DNA of 32,619 bases from Nocardia amamiensis NBRC 102102 (GCF_001612745.1 NZ_BDBA01000150.1:1-32619), one strand, 5' to 3'; positions 8,599 through 16,541 are shown, counted from the stretch's first letter. Program-made: numbers and translations. The notes: generated by a model not told the origin, from the letters alone.

Positions 8599-9525
8599 CT
8601 ACGGGACGTAAACGATGCGGTCGTCGGTTTGGGCGTTCCACGTCTCGCTGACCTGAGCGAGGGGCACGGGACGGGCCCGCACGTCGATCGCGTCGGTGTG
8701 CACCGCGACGGCGAGTTCGGGCAGCTCCGCGAGGAAGTCGCGGGCCGGCACCGCGCCGATACCGCTGCCGCAGATCTGCAGCCGCGACGCCCGCAGCAGC
8801 GAGGAGTCGACGGGAATCGTCTGACCGGCGACGGATCCGATCTGGATCCAGTCCAGCGGAGCGCTGCGGTCGCGGCGGGCGGTGATCATCGCGGTCATCG
8901 CTCGGGTGGACGGTTCTCCCCACACGTAGTCGATGACGATGTCGACGTCGGCGGCGCGGTCGGCCTGCTCGAAGGTCACTGTTTCGTCCGCGCCGAGGTC
9001 GTGCAGCGCGGCGAGCCGGGAAGCGTTGCGTCCGGCGGCGATCACGTATGCGGCACCGAACCGTTTGGCCATATGCACCGCCATCCGGCCGGCGCTGCCG
9101 GTGGCACCGAGGACGAGGACGCGTTGACCCTCCCGGAACGCGATGCGGCGGCGCAGCGCGACCCAGGACGACATTGCCGGGTTCATCGCGGCGGCGATGC
9201 GCACCGGGTCGGCGTCGTCCGGCAGTAGCACGCTGCGGCGGGGGTCGATCACCGTCTGCTCGGCGAGCGTGCCCAAGTCGCTGTCGTCCAGCGCCGCGTA
9301 CCTGAGATTTCCGTGTTGGTCGCGTACGACGGCGTCGACGCCCGGAACGAACGGGAACGTGCCGGTGCTGCTGTAGTGCGTGCCGTTCGCCCGAGCCCTG
9401 ACCAGTCGGTGCAAACCTGCCGCGAGAACGTCCACGACCATCTCGTTCTCCCCCTGGGCGATCGGGGCGGGGTACTCGCTGTACCGCGGCGGAGCGTCGA
9501 AGCTGGTGACAACAGCGGCGTGCAT
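8599..9525 (-). CDS. MDR-type (quinone oxidoreductase-like) dehydrogenase
   Basis: A 308-residue member of the zinc-independent medium-chain dehydrogenase/reductase superfamily. The N-terminal GroES-like domain (residues 1-115; ENEMVVDVLAAGLHRLVRA, PFVPGVDAV) lacks the zinc-ligand cysteines. The Rossmann motif LGATGSAG is at 139-146, followed by VIAAGRN and LHDLGADETV. It probably reduces quinones or enones with NADPH. ATG 9525 is preceded by GAGGAG at a good distance; the upstream in-frame codons up to 9585 lie inside the operator region and are not credible. It is divergent from the MarR gene at 9609 and probably controlled by it. Confidence 0.9.
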   Translation of the reverse strand: MHAAVVTSFDAPPRYSEYPAPIAQGENEMVVDVLAAGLHRLVRARANGTHYSSTGTFPFVPGVDAVVRDQHGNLRYAALDDSDLGTLAEQTVIDPRRSVLLPDDADPVRIAAAMNPAMSSWVALRRRIAFREGQRVLVLGATGSAGRMAVHMAKRFGAAYVIAAGRNASRLAALHDLGADETVTFEQADRAADVDIVIDYVWGEPSTRAMTAMITARRDRSAPLDWIQIGSVAGQTIPVDSSLLRASRLQICGSGIGAVPARDFLAELPELAVAVHTDAIDVRARPVPLAQVSETWNAQTDDRIVYVP

Positions 9526-9544
9526 GGCAACTCCTCGTATTTGA

Positions 9545-9586
9545 TTGGTATTACAAACTATGTTCGAGTTTGGTTGGTAATACAAA
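9545..9586. promoter_or_regulatory. two direct operator-like repeats between MDR and MarR genes
   Basis: TTGGTATTACAAA at 9545-9557 and TTGGTAATACAAA at 9574-9586 differ by one base, are 29 bp apart and are each quasi-palindromic (TTG...CAA). This AT-rich motif stands out in a GC-rich background and lies just upstream of both divergent start codons, as expected for MarR dimers bound on one face of the helix. Confidence 0.6.
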
Positions 9587-9608
9587 TCATGTCAAGTAGG
9601 ATCCCGGC

Positions 9609-10061
9609 ATGGGATCCGACGACGCGCTCGAGGACGCTCTCGTCCGGACGTCATTCCGGGTGATGGCCGTGCTCACCCGCATCGGTTCGGAGCACGAGCT
9701 GTCCCTCACCCAACTGCGGCTGCTCGGCCTGCTGCGCGACCGCCGACCGCGCATGACCGATCTGGCGGCGTTCCTGGGGCTGGACAAGTCCACGATGTCC
9801 GGCCTCGTCGAACGGGCGGAACGCCGAGGCCTCGTGGCACGAGGCAAGTCGCCGCAGGATCGCCGGGTGGTCGACGTGTTCATCACTCCGATGGGCAGCG
9901 AACTCGCGCAACGGGTGCAGGAGGAGATCCGCGCGGCCCTCGCGCCTTATACCGACCGTCTAGCTGCGGACGACCGCCAGGTGCTCACACAACTGCTCGA
10001 CTCCGTTTCGGGAACGCCAACGAGGGACGACGGGAAAGCAGGGTCGACGAACGCACTGTGA
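9609..10061 (+). CDS. MarR-family transcriptional regulator
   Basis: A 150-residue winged-helix regulator. The core (residues about 30-105) contains LSLTQLRLLGLLRDRRPRM, the recognition region LGLDKSTMSGLVERAERRGL and the wing ARGKSPQDRRVVDVFITPMG with the DRR-V-V-pattern typical of MarR proteins. Helices on either side form the dimer interface. There are no cysteines in the sensor region, so thiol-oxidation sensing is unlikely. ATG 9609 follows a TAGGA sequence by 7 nt. It is divergent from the MDR dehydrogenase, with two repeat operators between them, so it probably represses that gene and itself. Confidence 0.92.
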   Translation: MGSDDALEDALVRTSFRVMAVLTRIGSEHELSLTQLRLLGLLRDRRPRMTDLAAFLGLDKSTMSGLVERAERRGLVARGKSPQDRRVVDVFITPMGSELAQRVQEEIRAALAPYTDRLAADDRQVLTQLLDSVSGTPTRDDGKAGSTNAL

Positions 10062-10469
10062 GCCCAGATCAACGCACCGACCCCGATACGGGAACGCCGA
10101 GCAGGGAAACACCACCGGCGATCACGGGCCGGGATCGGTGACCGGTGACGGGCCGACCTCGGAAACAGGCAATAGCTTGTGCGCCACCTCATCTGGCACA
10201 GGACAGCGGACCTGGTCTCGGGAGCGGGAGAGACCGCCGGAGTCCGGTTGAGCAGCTCCAGCACGGGAATCGCGATCCCTCAGACGTCATACGTACCGGC
10301 GATGACCAGGCGTTTTGCAGTTGCCCATGTTTGGTTTTGGCCTGCCGGGGCACGAAACTACGGCAAACCGGACCAGAATCGTCACGCCACCGCTATTTGC
10401 CGATGACCAGCAGTTTTCGGCGTTGCAGCAGGTTGGCGTACTGGTCGATTCCCCCTCCGGACACCACTG
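10062..10469. other. intergenic stretch, nothing recognised
   Basis: This roughly 400-nt interval follows the MarR gene. Open frames are present on both strands but none has protein-like composition, a good start site or a recognisable motif. Given the recombinase remnant next to it, it is probably decayed mobile DNA at the edge of the island. Confidence 0.4.
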
Positions 10470-10670
10470 CTAACCCCCACAGAGGGTGACACCAACGATC
10501 GTCTGCTGCTGTTGGTGCTGGTAGCGCACTTCTAGGTCCTGCGCTTGGTACAGTTGGGCTTTGTCGGCCAGATCTCCCGCAGCGAGCACCTTGCGGATGT
10601 CGACGAGTGAGTCGATCAACTCCCGGATCTCGGTTTCGGCGTTGTCCCTACTAGTTCCGATCTTTGGTCC
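10470..10670 (-). pseudogene. serine recombinase C-terminal remnant
   Basis: On the minus strand the frame ending at 10470 reads EIRELIDSLVDIRKVLAAGD, then LADKAQLYQAQDLEVRYQ and a Gln-rich stretch before VTLCGG. The pattern I--L-D-L-DI--VL---DPADKAE-Y--L-L---Y is the conserved tail of large serine recombinases (the recombinase/zinc-ribbon family). The resolvase and recombinase domains that should precede it are absent, so this is a relic of an integrase that once acted nearby. It lies downstream of the nuclease cassette on the same strand, at the left border of the accessory island. Confidence 0.55.
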
Positions 10671-10739
10671 GCCAGCGGCGGGCAAAACCACGTTGACCCT
10701 GCGCCTCGGTGATGCGCCGGGGCGACAGGTCTTCCGCCT

Positions 10740-11403
10740 GCGCGAGCACGTGGATCGACGATTTCACTGTCGCCGATGCGCTGCGTCGCTACTTCGAGAT
10801 GGCGCACGCTGAACGCCACCGTCCACCGGACGTGGTGCCGCGTTGGCCTTTTGAGAACGAGCGGGAAGACGCCGAGAGATGGCTACATGCCCACGGATCT
10901 GATGCCGATTGGGCGGAAATCGCGAGGGTCAGCGGCGATTTCGGCGATTGGGATGTTGAGACACCCTCGGGGCACTACTCCTCGATCCAACCGTTTGATC
11001 TCGTCCATACGCTGTCGCCAGACGAACTCGTGGACGCATGGGAACAGGTCGCCGGATCGGCCGATAGTGATCTCACCGAAGAGGAGTGGCACCTGATAGT
11101 GCCGCACATCGGCAGGCACAGCAACGGCCTTTGGCGAGTTCGGCCCTTCCACGACCGAGCTGGCCGCCAAACGCCGTACCTTCAACGCTGTCCGTTTCCA
11201 GCAGGCGACCGGCACGCTGTGGACGCATCTCCCTCGTCGCTATGGCAACGGGTTGACCGCTGCCATCAACAACAAGAAGTATGTCGCTACTGGCCTCTAC
11301 GACCGGCTATATCGGGCGCTCCGCGGGGAGAAGAGAGCAGCGCGAGTTGTTGAGTGGCTGGAGCAGAACATCGGTAAAGACTCACGCGAGGCCGTCGCAG
11401 TGT
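10740..11403 (+). pseudogene. IS5-type transposase-like gene with frameshift
   Basis: The first frame encodes a hydrophilic, acidic region (ADALRRYFEMAHAERHRPPD, PFDLVHTLSPDELVDAWEQV) and then DLTEEEWHLIVPHIG, which resembles the start of the IS5/DUF4096 transposase N-terminal domain. After a shift between about 11100 and 11140 another frame supplies TELAAKRRTFNAVRFQQATG, TLWTHLPRRYGNGLTAAIN and KKYVATGLYDRLYRALRG, matching the rest of that domain (G--W-DLP-R-G-W------R-------L--AL). It ends at TGA 11403 without a DDE catalytic core. The fused N-terminal region is not part of ordinary IS5 transposases. I read it as a broken transposase-derived gene; an accessory protein with a real programmed shift is less likely. 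Confidence 0.45.
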
Positions 11404-11578
11404 GAAGGCCAACCAGCGTGGGCGGAACGTTCGCGCTGCCCGGCGGCTTTCAACTGTCGCCTGCCCGATAGCGAGTGGCTGGTGACCCTATCTCGTTTTC
11501 GCGACTGAGCATTAGCAGCGACGGCGGGCAGGCGCAGCCTGGCGGCGCGAACATCGTACGACATATACAGAAAAGCGA

Positions 11579-11601
11579 AGATCCTCCGATCGAAGGATCT
11601 T
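11579..11601 (-). terminator. hairpin downstream of the nuclease gene
   Basis: Arms AGATCCT (11579-11585) and AGGATCT (11594-11600) enclose an 8-nt loop. On the minus strand the hairpin is followed by a short U-rich run (CGCUUUUC), and on the plus strand directly by UUUU, so it could work in both directions. It sits about 60 nt after the nuclease stop codon and between convergent transcription units. Confidence 0.55.
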
Positions 11602-11658
11602 TTGAAGGGTACGGCGACATGAGGTCTGACTAGTATTTGTTATCTCATTGCTGACAAA

Positions 11659-12543
11659 TCAAGCGTGGGCGATGACGACTCGCACAGGAAGCTCGGGATC
11701 GTCGGTGTTCATATCGCTCTCGAATCCGGTCGGGTTTTCAATTTTCCGATCTGGATCATAAACAACGACGACCAACGCCGCGACATTCTCACGACGCCGG
11801 TAACCAAACATGTCCTTGATAAGCTGATCACGTACTTCTCTTGCCCCGAGTGATTCACGTGTCATCTTCGCTTCAATCGCCACTTGCTCCTGTCGAAGAA
11901 CAAAGTCGATGCGATAGGAGCCGCCAGCCCTGCGCGGCGTTGTCTCCTCCGGCTCGACATCATCAAAGTGAAGCCGAAGCAAGGCGTGCAATATGCGCTG
12001 AAGATCGTACTCGTCAGACAGAGAGATACCAGGACCGTTGCGGTTTGAGCTTTGGAGAATCTTCAAGGTTGGTGACAATCGGCGAAACAGCCCGACCAGC
12101 TTATTCATGGTGTCGTGTATTTCAGCATTTATCCCGAATCGACCTTTAGCCTCAAGCAGAATACGCCGCTGCTCGCCCAATGGCTGCTCATAACTGTCAC
12201 TCAGCGAGTACTGCCACCGACCATGCCGCTTGAAGTAGGAGGCGAAGCGTGGAATGTGATCATAGACTGCCCACGGCTGCCGGGGATTGGCGATAAATTG
12301 CTTTATTTTGGGGAAGGTAGTCGGATGTTTTGCCTCGAACTGGACAGTAAACCGCACTTTCAGATCGTCCGGCAATACAGCGAGCGAAGCTGCATACCAC
12401 AGCGGGTATTCGTCTTGTAGCTGCCGCACGGCCGACTCGGCAGCAGGGTCATCATCGCCCTGAGCTGTTCGACCGAGTTCGGCCAGTGCATCAATCTGGT
12501 CCACGAGTGCGGCGATCCGCTTCGCTTCGCCCGCATTGTTCAC
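11659..12543 (-). CDS. PD-(D/E)XK nuclease-domain protein (putative defence effector)
   Basis: A 294-residue protein. The C-terminal third carries a textbook PD-(D/E)XK core: Asp213 in YRIDFVL, then Glu224-Ala-Lys226 in VAIEAKM, with an upstream helix (DEYDLQRILHALLRLHF, residues 178-194) and a downstream helix REVRDQLIKDMFGY. This layout matches the DpnII/MboI-like restriction-endonuclease-fold domain often found at the C-terminus of bacterial defence proteins. The N-terminal 160 residues are helical and not recognised. The start is GTG 12543 with no strong ribosome-binding site. It lies 155 nt downstream of a small HTH gene on the same strand. Probably a DNA-cleaving effector; no methyltransferase partner is visible, so it is not a classical restriction system. 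Family and domain are inferred from motifs only. Confidence 0.7.
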   Translation of the reverse strand: MNNAGEAKRIAALVDQIDALAELGRTAQGDDDPAAESAVRQLQDEYPLWYAASLAVLPDDLKVRFTVQFEAKHPTTFPKIKQFIANPRQPWAVYDHIPRFASYFKRHGRWQYSLSDSYEQPLGEQRRILLEAKGRFGINAEIHDTMNKLVGLFRRLSPTLKILQSSNRNGPGISLSDEYDLQRILHALLRLHFDDVEPEETTPRRAGGSYRIDFVLRQEQVAIEAKMTRESLGAREVRDQLIKDMFGYRRRENVAALVVVVYDPDRKIENPTGFESDMNTDDPELPVRVVIAHA

Positions 12544-12698
12544 GGGATGGATTCTAGAGGCAGGTCACCCTTTGGCAGTCACGTGGGTGGTCCAGGAATC
12601 TCGGCCAGTAATGACATTGGATGTCGAATCTCCCTGTAACGACTCAGATTCAGGCTGCGTCGCGGTTCCAGAGCGACCGCGCTGGGTGCAGTGAGATG

Positions 12699-13112
12699 TC
12701 AGCGAGTCGATGCTCGCATCTCAACCCTTCGTTCCCGCAACGCCTTCCACACACTCCCCTTGGCCTTGCCGATCCTGCGAGCGACCGCATTGAGCGACTG
12801 CCCCTCGCCGTAAAGCCGTACCGCCCAGTCGATCTCATCCTCCGTCATCGACTGTTACCGCATCCGCACGCCATGCTCCTGGAGGATCTTCATCAAGCTG
12901 CCTTTTGACAGGCCGTACTGCTCGCACAGCTTGTTCGTGGAGGTGCCGGATCGGTAGGCACCGACCAACTCCGCGATGGTGGCAGGCGATAGCCGACGAT
13001 TCAGTCGCCGCGGTTGAACCGTGCTGCCGCCAGTGTTCGCAGGCCGGCGTGCCGGAGCAGCCTCGATCTTGGCAATCACCGTGCCCAGCCAGTCCGCTTC
13101 CCACTGTTTCAA
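12699..13112 (-). pseudogene. recombinase-associated HTH protein, copy 1, with internal stop
   Basis: A small two-HTH protein homologous along its whole length to the gene at 16664-17065. It starts with TTG 13112 (LKQWEADWL). Residues about 30-85 include RLSPATIAELVGAYRSGTST and NKLCEQYGLSKGSLMKILQE, and a second HTH is WAVRLYGEGQSLNAVARRIG. A TAA at 12855-12857 replaces the Tyr codon (TAC) of the other copy, splitting the gene after GVRMR. The remaining frame stays open to TGA 12699 and could restart at MTEDEIDW. Proteins of this kind commonly accompany serine recombinases in actinomycetes. Nucleotide similarity between copies is obvious but clearly diverged, so this is not a recent duplication. 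Confidence 0.7.
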
Positions 13113-13163
13113 ATACCGTCCGCTAACCCCGGCAGAGATGGGGGACAGCGGACGGTATTTGAA
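13108..13163. repeat. long inverted repeat (17-bp arms)
   Basis: TTCAAATACCGTCCGCT (13108-13124) and AGCGGACGGTATTTGAA (13147-13163) are perfect reverse complements around a 22-nt loop that itself has CCCC (13127-13130) facing GGGG (13140-13144). The left arm contains the TTG start of HTH copy 1, and the same 17 bp recurs at 17061-17077 at the start of HTH copy 2. It may be a recombination site or a regulatory hairpin between divergent genes. Confidence 0.85.
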
Positions 13164-13410
13164 CCGTCTGAACGTCGCGGGTGGTCGCTGCGATTGCCTA
13201 CAGGACTCTGCTCAGCGTTGGCCCTGGCGGCAGTCCCGTTGCAAGGCTCACCGGCCTGTCCGATGCCCCGCCGAGGCTGCACCAACACAACTTGGCGAGT
13301 TGTCTGCCATCTTCGGTGCGCGGGTGCCATCTGTTGGTGGCCGAACATGTCGTGTCCGTACACTGCGTGTCAGTGACGAGTTCGTGATGCCTGGCAGAGC
13401 GGCGGTAAGG

Positions 13411-14403
13411 ATGCATTTCGATGAGAGTCGCGTGGCCGGGCTCAGTCCGGCATCCGCACGGATCATGGAACTACTCGATCTCCACCCGCGCGGGGTGCAA
13501 GCATGGCGATTAGTGGAGCTGCTGCGCCCATGGGACGCCGAGAACAAAGAGGAACCAGCCAGTGGTAAGGAGATCAAGTCGCTTCGGTCCAAGCTGGCGA
13601 ACCTGGCGAGCAAGGGGCTGGTGACTATTGAGCGGACCACCGATTATGGCAATATCTATCGCCCGGTAGGTAGCTATTTCGATATGGCGAATTGGACTAT
13701 CGAGGGTGCCCGGAAGAACTATGCCAAGGACCGCGCGGAGCGCCTCGGAGCGGATCAACTCCCAGTAGCTGCGTATTCGATGACGCTCGGTGTATGGCGG
13801 AACACGATCGTGGAGGACGCCCATGCTGGCAATGGGCTGAACCGAATCAGCGACGGAGAAATGATGGCTGCAAATATAGCCGTGTTCCGTGTTTGCCGCG
13901 AATTTCTGATGACAGGCGATCGTAGCCGGGCAGCATGGCTGCGTTTACTGGATGAGCTGATTCTTCCTATCGGTCGGATAAAAGTCGGTTCGCGCAGTGT
14001 GGACAATCTGTTGGGTGAGCATTATCGAGAATGGATGAGAAGCGCAACGTCGACACTCATGTATTGGGCTGATCTTACAGAGCGTGAAGACCACGATATG
14101 GAGTGGTTTATCGCGGTAAAGTCCTGTTTCGGCAGTCCTCGCCGAGAATGGTTCGGTTTGCCGGATTGGCCACGGCTGGTAGACGCTTTTGTTGCTAAGG
14201 AATACGGCGGTTCGACCAGTCCGGCCGACGTGGCGCGGCACCCGGATATCTACACCGACGGCGTGAAGCCGCGCGCGAAACTGCCAGTTTCGGACGGCGA
14301 GCTGCGCGAAGGGTTACTCAAGGGACCGGATTGCATGGACCCCGAGATTCTGGATTGGTGCATCGGCGACGGAATCGGATACATGAAACTGGATCGCGAC
14401 TAG
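13411..14403 (+). CDS. hypothetical protein with possible winged-helix N-terminus
   Basis: A protein of about 330 residues that I do not recognise as a named family. Residues 5-85 look like a winged-helix domain: SARIMELLDLHPRGVQAWRL, then KEIKSLRSKLANLASKGLVT and IERTTDYGNIY. The middle contains VWRNTIVEDAHAG and RISDGEMMAANIAVFRVCRE, and the C-terminus is acidic and soluble. There are no membrane segments. The start is uncertain: ATG 13411 follows TAAGG closely, ATG 13387 would add 8 residues, and the frame is open further upstream into the inverted repeat (ATG 13138). It is convergent with the RT-HEPN pair and divergent from HTH copy 1. A regulator of the island or an independent cargo gene are both possible. 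Confidence 0.6.
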   Translation: MHFDESRVAGLSPASARIMELLDLHPRGVQAWRLVELLRPWDAENKEEPASGKEIKSLRSKLANLASKGLVTIERTTDYGNIYRPVGSYFDMANWTIEGARKNYAKDRAERLGADQLPVAAYSMTLGVWRNTIVEDAHAGNGLNRISDGEMMAANIAVFRVCREFLMTGDRSRAAWLRLLDELILPIGRIKVGSRSVDNLLGEHYREWMRSATSTLMYWADLTEREDHDMEWFIAVKSCFGSPRREWFGLPDWPRLVDAFVAKEYGGSTSPADVARHPDIYTDGVKPRAKLPVSDGELREGLLKGPDCMDPEILDWCIGDGIGYMKLDRD

Positions 14404-14505
14404 AACGGCGAAGCTGCTGGCAAAGCTTGAAGACGATGCCAGGCGTGCGAGCCTCTGATTCATTGTCGGAGGTTCGAGCTGGATTTCGGAGCACCACGCA
14501 TACGA

Positions 14506-15075
14506 TCAGATTCGTTTGACCTCGGGGAAGTCAGACAGAACTACAGAGTCAAAATACGCAAGAAAGGATACGGCAATACCAAACGCCAAGTCTTGAGAAT
14601 TTGGACCAAACGATAGTCTTATGCCGCGGCATTCAATATCTAATTCCTTCGACAGAGTTTTCTTCAACTCAATCAGTGCGTTGAAGTTCTTCTGCTGCTT
14701 ATCGGTGAATTGGCCATCTCCGTGAATTATTGCATTGCGAACTTCAACCAAATAGGTGAATCGCTGGTAAGTAGCCGTTCCTTGAATCTGAACGGAAAAT
14801 CCACGACTTAACCAGCCGATCCGGCCTGGCCACGAGTCAAATATATCTCGTTCCAGCTTAGTTAGCATCTCCTCTACAAAGCGATGGTTAACGACGCCGC
14901 TCTTGGCGATTACCAGCGCGACTATCCTCGATACGTGCGATTCGAGCGGAATTAGAATGCTGGATATGAATTGCTCTGTCGGCAAGTCGATCAAGCGGAG
15001 GCTGCTGAGGGATCGGAGACATCTCTCGCCGGATTCAGTCAGTTGTTCCGGCGCTACGCTTGTGCCCATTGCCAT
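14506..15075 (-). CDS. HEPN-like protein, partner of the reverse transcriptase
   Basis: A 189-residue, mostly helical protein. The segment YLVEVRNAIIHGDGQFT (residues about 108-124) carries R-X4-H (Arg113-Asn-Ala-Ile-Ile-His118), the catalytic motif of HEPN ribonucleases. Flanking helices FVEEMLTKLERDIFDSW and QKNFNALIELKKTLSKEL complete a HEPN-like bundle. The start is ATG 15075 or ATG 15069; either overlaps the end of the RT gene (stop at 15054-15056), so translation is probably coupled. HEPN proteins in defence systems usually cleave RNA and stop cell growth; in AbiA-type systems a HEPN domain is fused to the RT. Here it is a separate gene. The function is inferred from the motif and context. 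Confidence 0.68.
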   Translation of the reverse strand: MAMGTSVAPEQLTESGERCLRSLSSLRLIDLPTEQFISSILIPLESHVSRIVALVIAKSGVVNHRFVEEMLTKLERDIFDSWPGRIGWLSRGFSVQIQGTATYQRFTYLVEVRNAIIHGDGQFTDKQQKNFNALIELKKTLSKELDIECRGIRLSFGPNSQDLAFGIAVSFLAYFDSVVLSDFPEVKRI

Positions 15076-16541
15076 GCACTTTTGTTGAGAGGGGAATCAT
15101 TCTGTACGGCTCGGGATATGTTTACGTTCACGCCACCTTGCTTACTGGCTGCGGCGGCAAGTCCGTGTCTGGTAAGCGAAGAAGAAAGAATATACACCCT
15201 TTCGAATACATCCGATGCAAGCGCATTGTGCGTGGCCAGTGCCCATGCTGCCTGTGCCCTTACCGTTTCGTGACGGTCTTGCAGCTGTCTTATCAGCCAA
15301 TCGATCACACGACTCCGGTGGAGCAAATCAGCAACTGGTGTCGCCTGGACTACAGTAATGATCCAGATTTTTGTCCATGGACTCTGCCTTTCGGTATTCG
15401 TAAGTTCATGCAGCGTCTTCCATTGATTTTCGAGTGATTCCGAGGACACCTTCGATCTCGCGATTAGGTACTGGCACACGTGCTCGGCCATACCTTGGTC
15501 TCTGTGCAAAAGATCAAGAAGCGACTTATCGGAAAGCCGCTCGGCGCCACTCCTTAAGGATGCCAGGGCTTGAATTGTGAGCCATTTCATAGGGCCATCA
15601 AGCTTTAGGCCGCGGTCGTTAGCTATTATTCTGCTCGCTACTTCGTTATCCGATCTCGGATCGCTTTCAGAAGTAGTATCCACCTCTCGCCGACTCGTGA
15701 TGACTGATCCATATGGCCCCCTGGTAAGAAATGAATCGAATCTCAAGGTCGAAACCCTCGATGGAAAATTCTTCGTCAAGAAGTTTTGATCTTCAGACTC
15801 TGGTTCTCCGATATTTTCCGCTTTGAGAATTCTTGTTTTGCCTTCTGAAGGTATGAGACCGATGGTGCGGAGTTGATCTGCGACATCCTCCACTATCTGG
15901 TTAGCCATTCCCCAATCGGAAATTACCATCCGGATATCATCGGCATATCTATGGGATGGAATATCTCGCCTGTCCAGATATCGGTCAATGACACTGAGGT
16001 AGGCGTCTGCCAGCAGATCGCTGGGCCAGAGCATTTGAGGCAGCCCCCGACTTCTGGGCATAAAGCTCCCAACTAGCGAAACTATTGCGCCACTAAGCGT
16101 TGCGTTGCAGGAGTGCAATAGAATTTCGCCGCGTAGCACATCATGGTCGATGTATTCATAGCACGAAGCTACGTCCATATCGATTAAATATCCGCCAGTA
16201 TATTCTGAGCCAAACCGTCGATGATCTTGCCATTCTGTAGTTCGTGTCTCAGCGGGCAATTCGGGCTTTAGCGCTGCGGCCAGCGCGTGGTACGCGGATC
16301 GGGTGGAGCAGGGAACAACGTCAATTGGCCTCGTGCCGAATCGACCCTTTGGCATTGTCAGGGTTTCAGATATCGAGAATGTGGATTCGGACCAGTGAGA
16401 TTCTGTAAACCGCGCAAGTAGTGCAGGGTCGCCCGACAGGCACTGATCGGAGATAAGCGGAGGAAAGCGATCCATCGTAGATCTGGCCACTAGGCGAGCT
16501 GCATCGCCGATATTCACCAGATCAAGAACCTTGCGGTCCAT
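15054..16541 (-). CDS. defence-type reverse transcriptase with helical C-terminal extension
   Basis: A 495-residue RNA-directed DNA polymerase. Motif A is LIDMDVASCYEYID (Asp123 with Tyr128), motif B GLPQMLWPSDLLADAYL (residues 166-182), motif C RYADDIRMV with the catalytic YADD at 199-202, and motif D GLIPSEGKTRIL (228-239). The group II intron maturase X domain and HNH are absent, and no msr/msd-like retron pairing is obvious. Residues about 310-470 form an alpha-helical, HEAT-like extension (for example RVIDWLIRQLQDRHETVRAQ), as in Abi/UG-group RTs. ATG 16541 is preceded by AGGGAA. The gene overlaps the HEPN gene by 22 nt and follows HTH copy 2 by 122 nt. Base composition is visibly less GC-rich than the flanks, suggesting transfer. 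Confidence 0.88.
   Translation of the reverse strand: MDRKVLDLVNIGDAARLVARSTMDRFPPLISDQCLSGDPALLARFTESHWSESTFSISETLTMPKGRFGTRPIDVVPCSTRSAYHALAAALKPELPAETRTTEWQDHRRFGSEYTGGYLIDMDVASCYEYIDHDVLRGEILLHSCNATLSGAIVSLVGSFMPRSRGLPQMLWPSDLLADAYLSVIDRYLDRRDIPSHRYADDIRMVISDWGMANQIVEDVADQLRTIGLIPSEGKTRILKAENIGEPESEDQNFLTKNFPSRVSTLRFDSFLTRGPYGSVITSRREVDTTSESDPRSDNEVASRIIANDRGLKLDGPMKWLTIQALASLRSGAERLSDKSLLDLLHRDQGMAEHVCQYLIARSKVSSESLENQWKTLHELTNTERQSPWTKIWIITVVQATPVADLLHRSRVIDWLIRQLQDRHETVRAQAAWALATHNALASDVFERVYILSSSLTRHGLAAAASKQGGVNVNISRAVQNDSPLNKSAWQWAQA

Noticed and set aside
13021..13386. Upstream extension of the plus-strand hypothetical gene
   Set aside because: The first part is antisense to HTH copy 1 and crosses the long inverted repeat; the remainder is Cys/Arg-rich and not protein-like, so a start at 13387 or 13411 is preferred.
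15054..16541. Interpretation of the RT as a retron or a group II intron
   Set aside because: No maturase X or HNH domain, no intron domain V/VI-like RNA, and no obvious msr-msd pairing next to the gene; the helical C-terminus and the HEPN partner fit Abi/UG RTs better.
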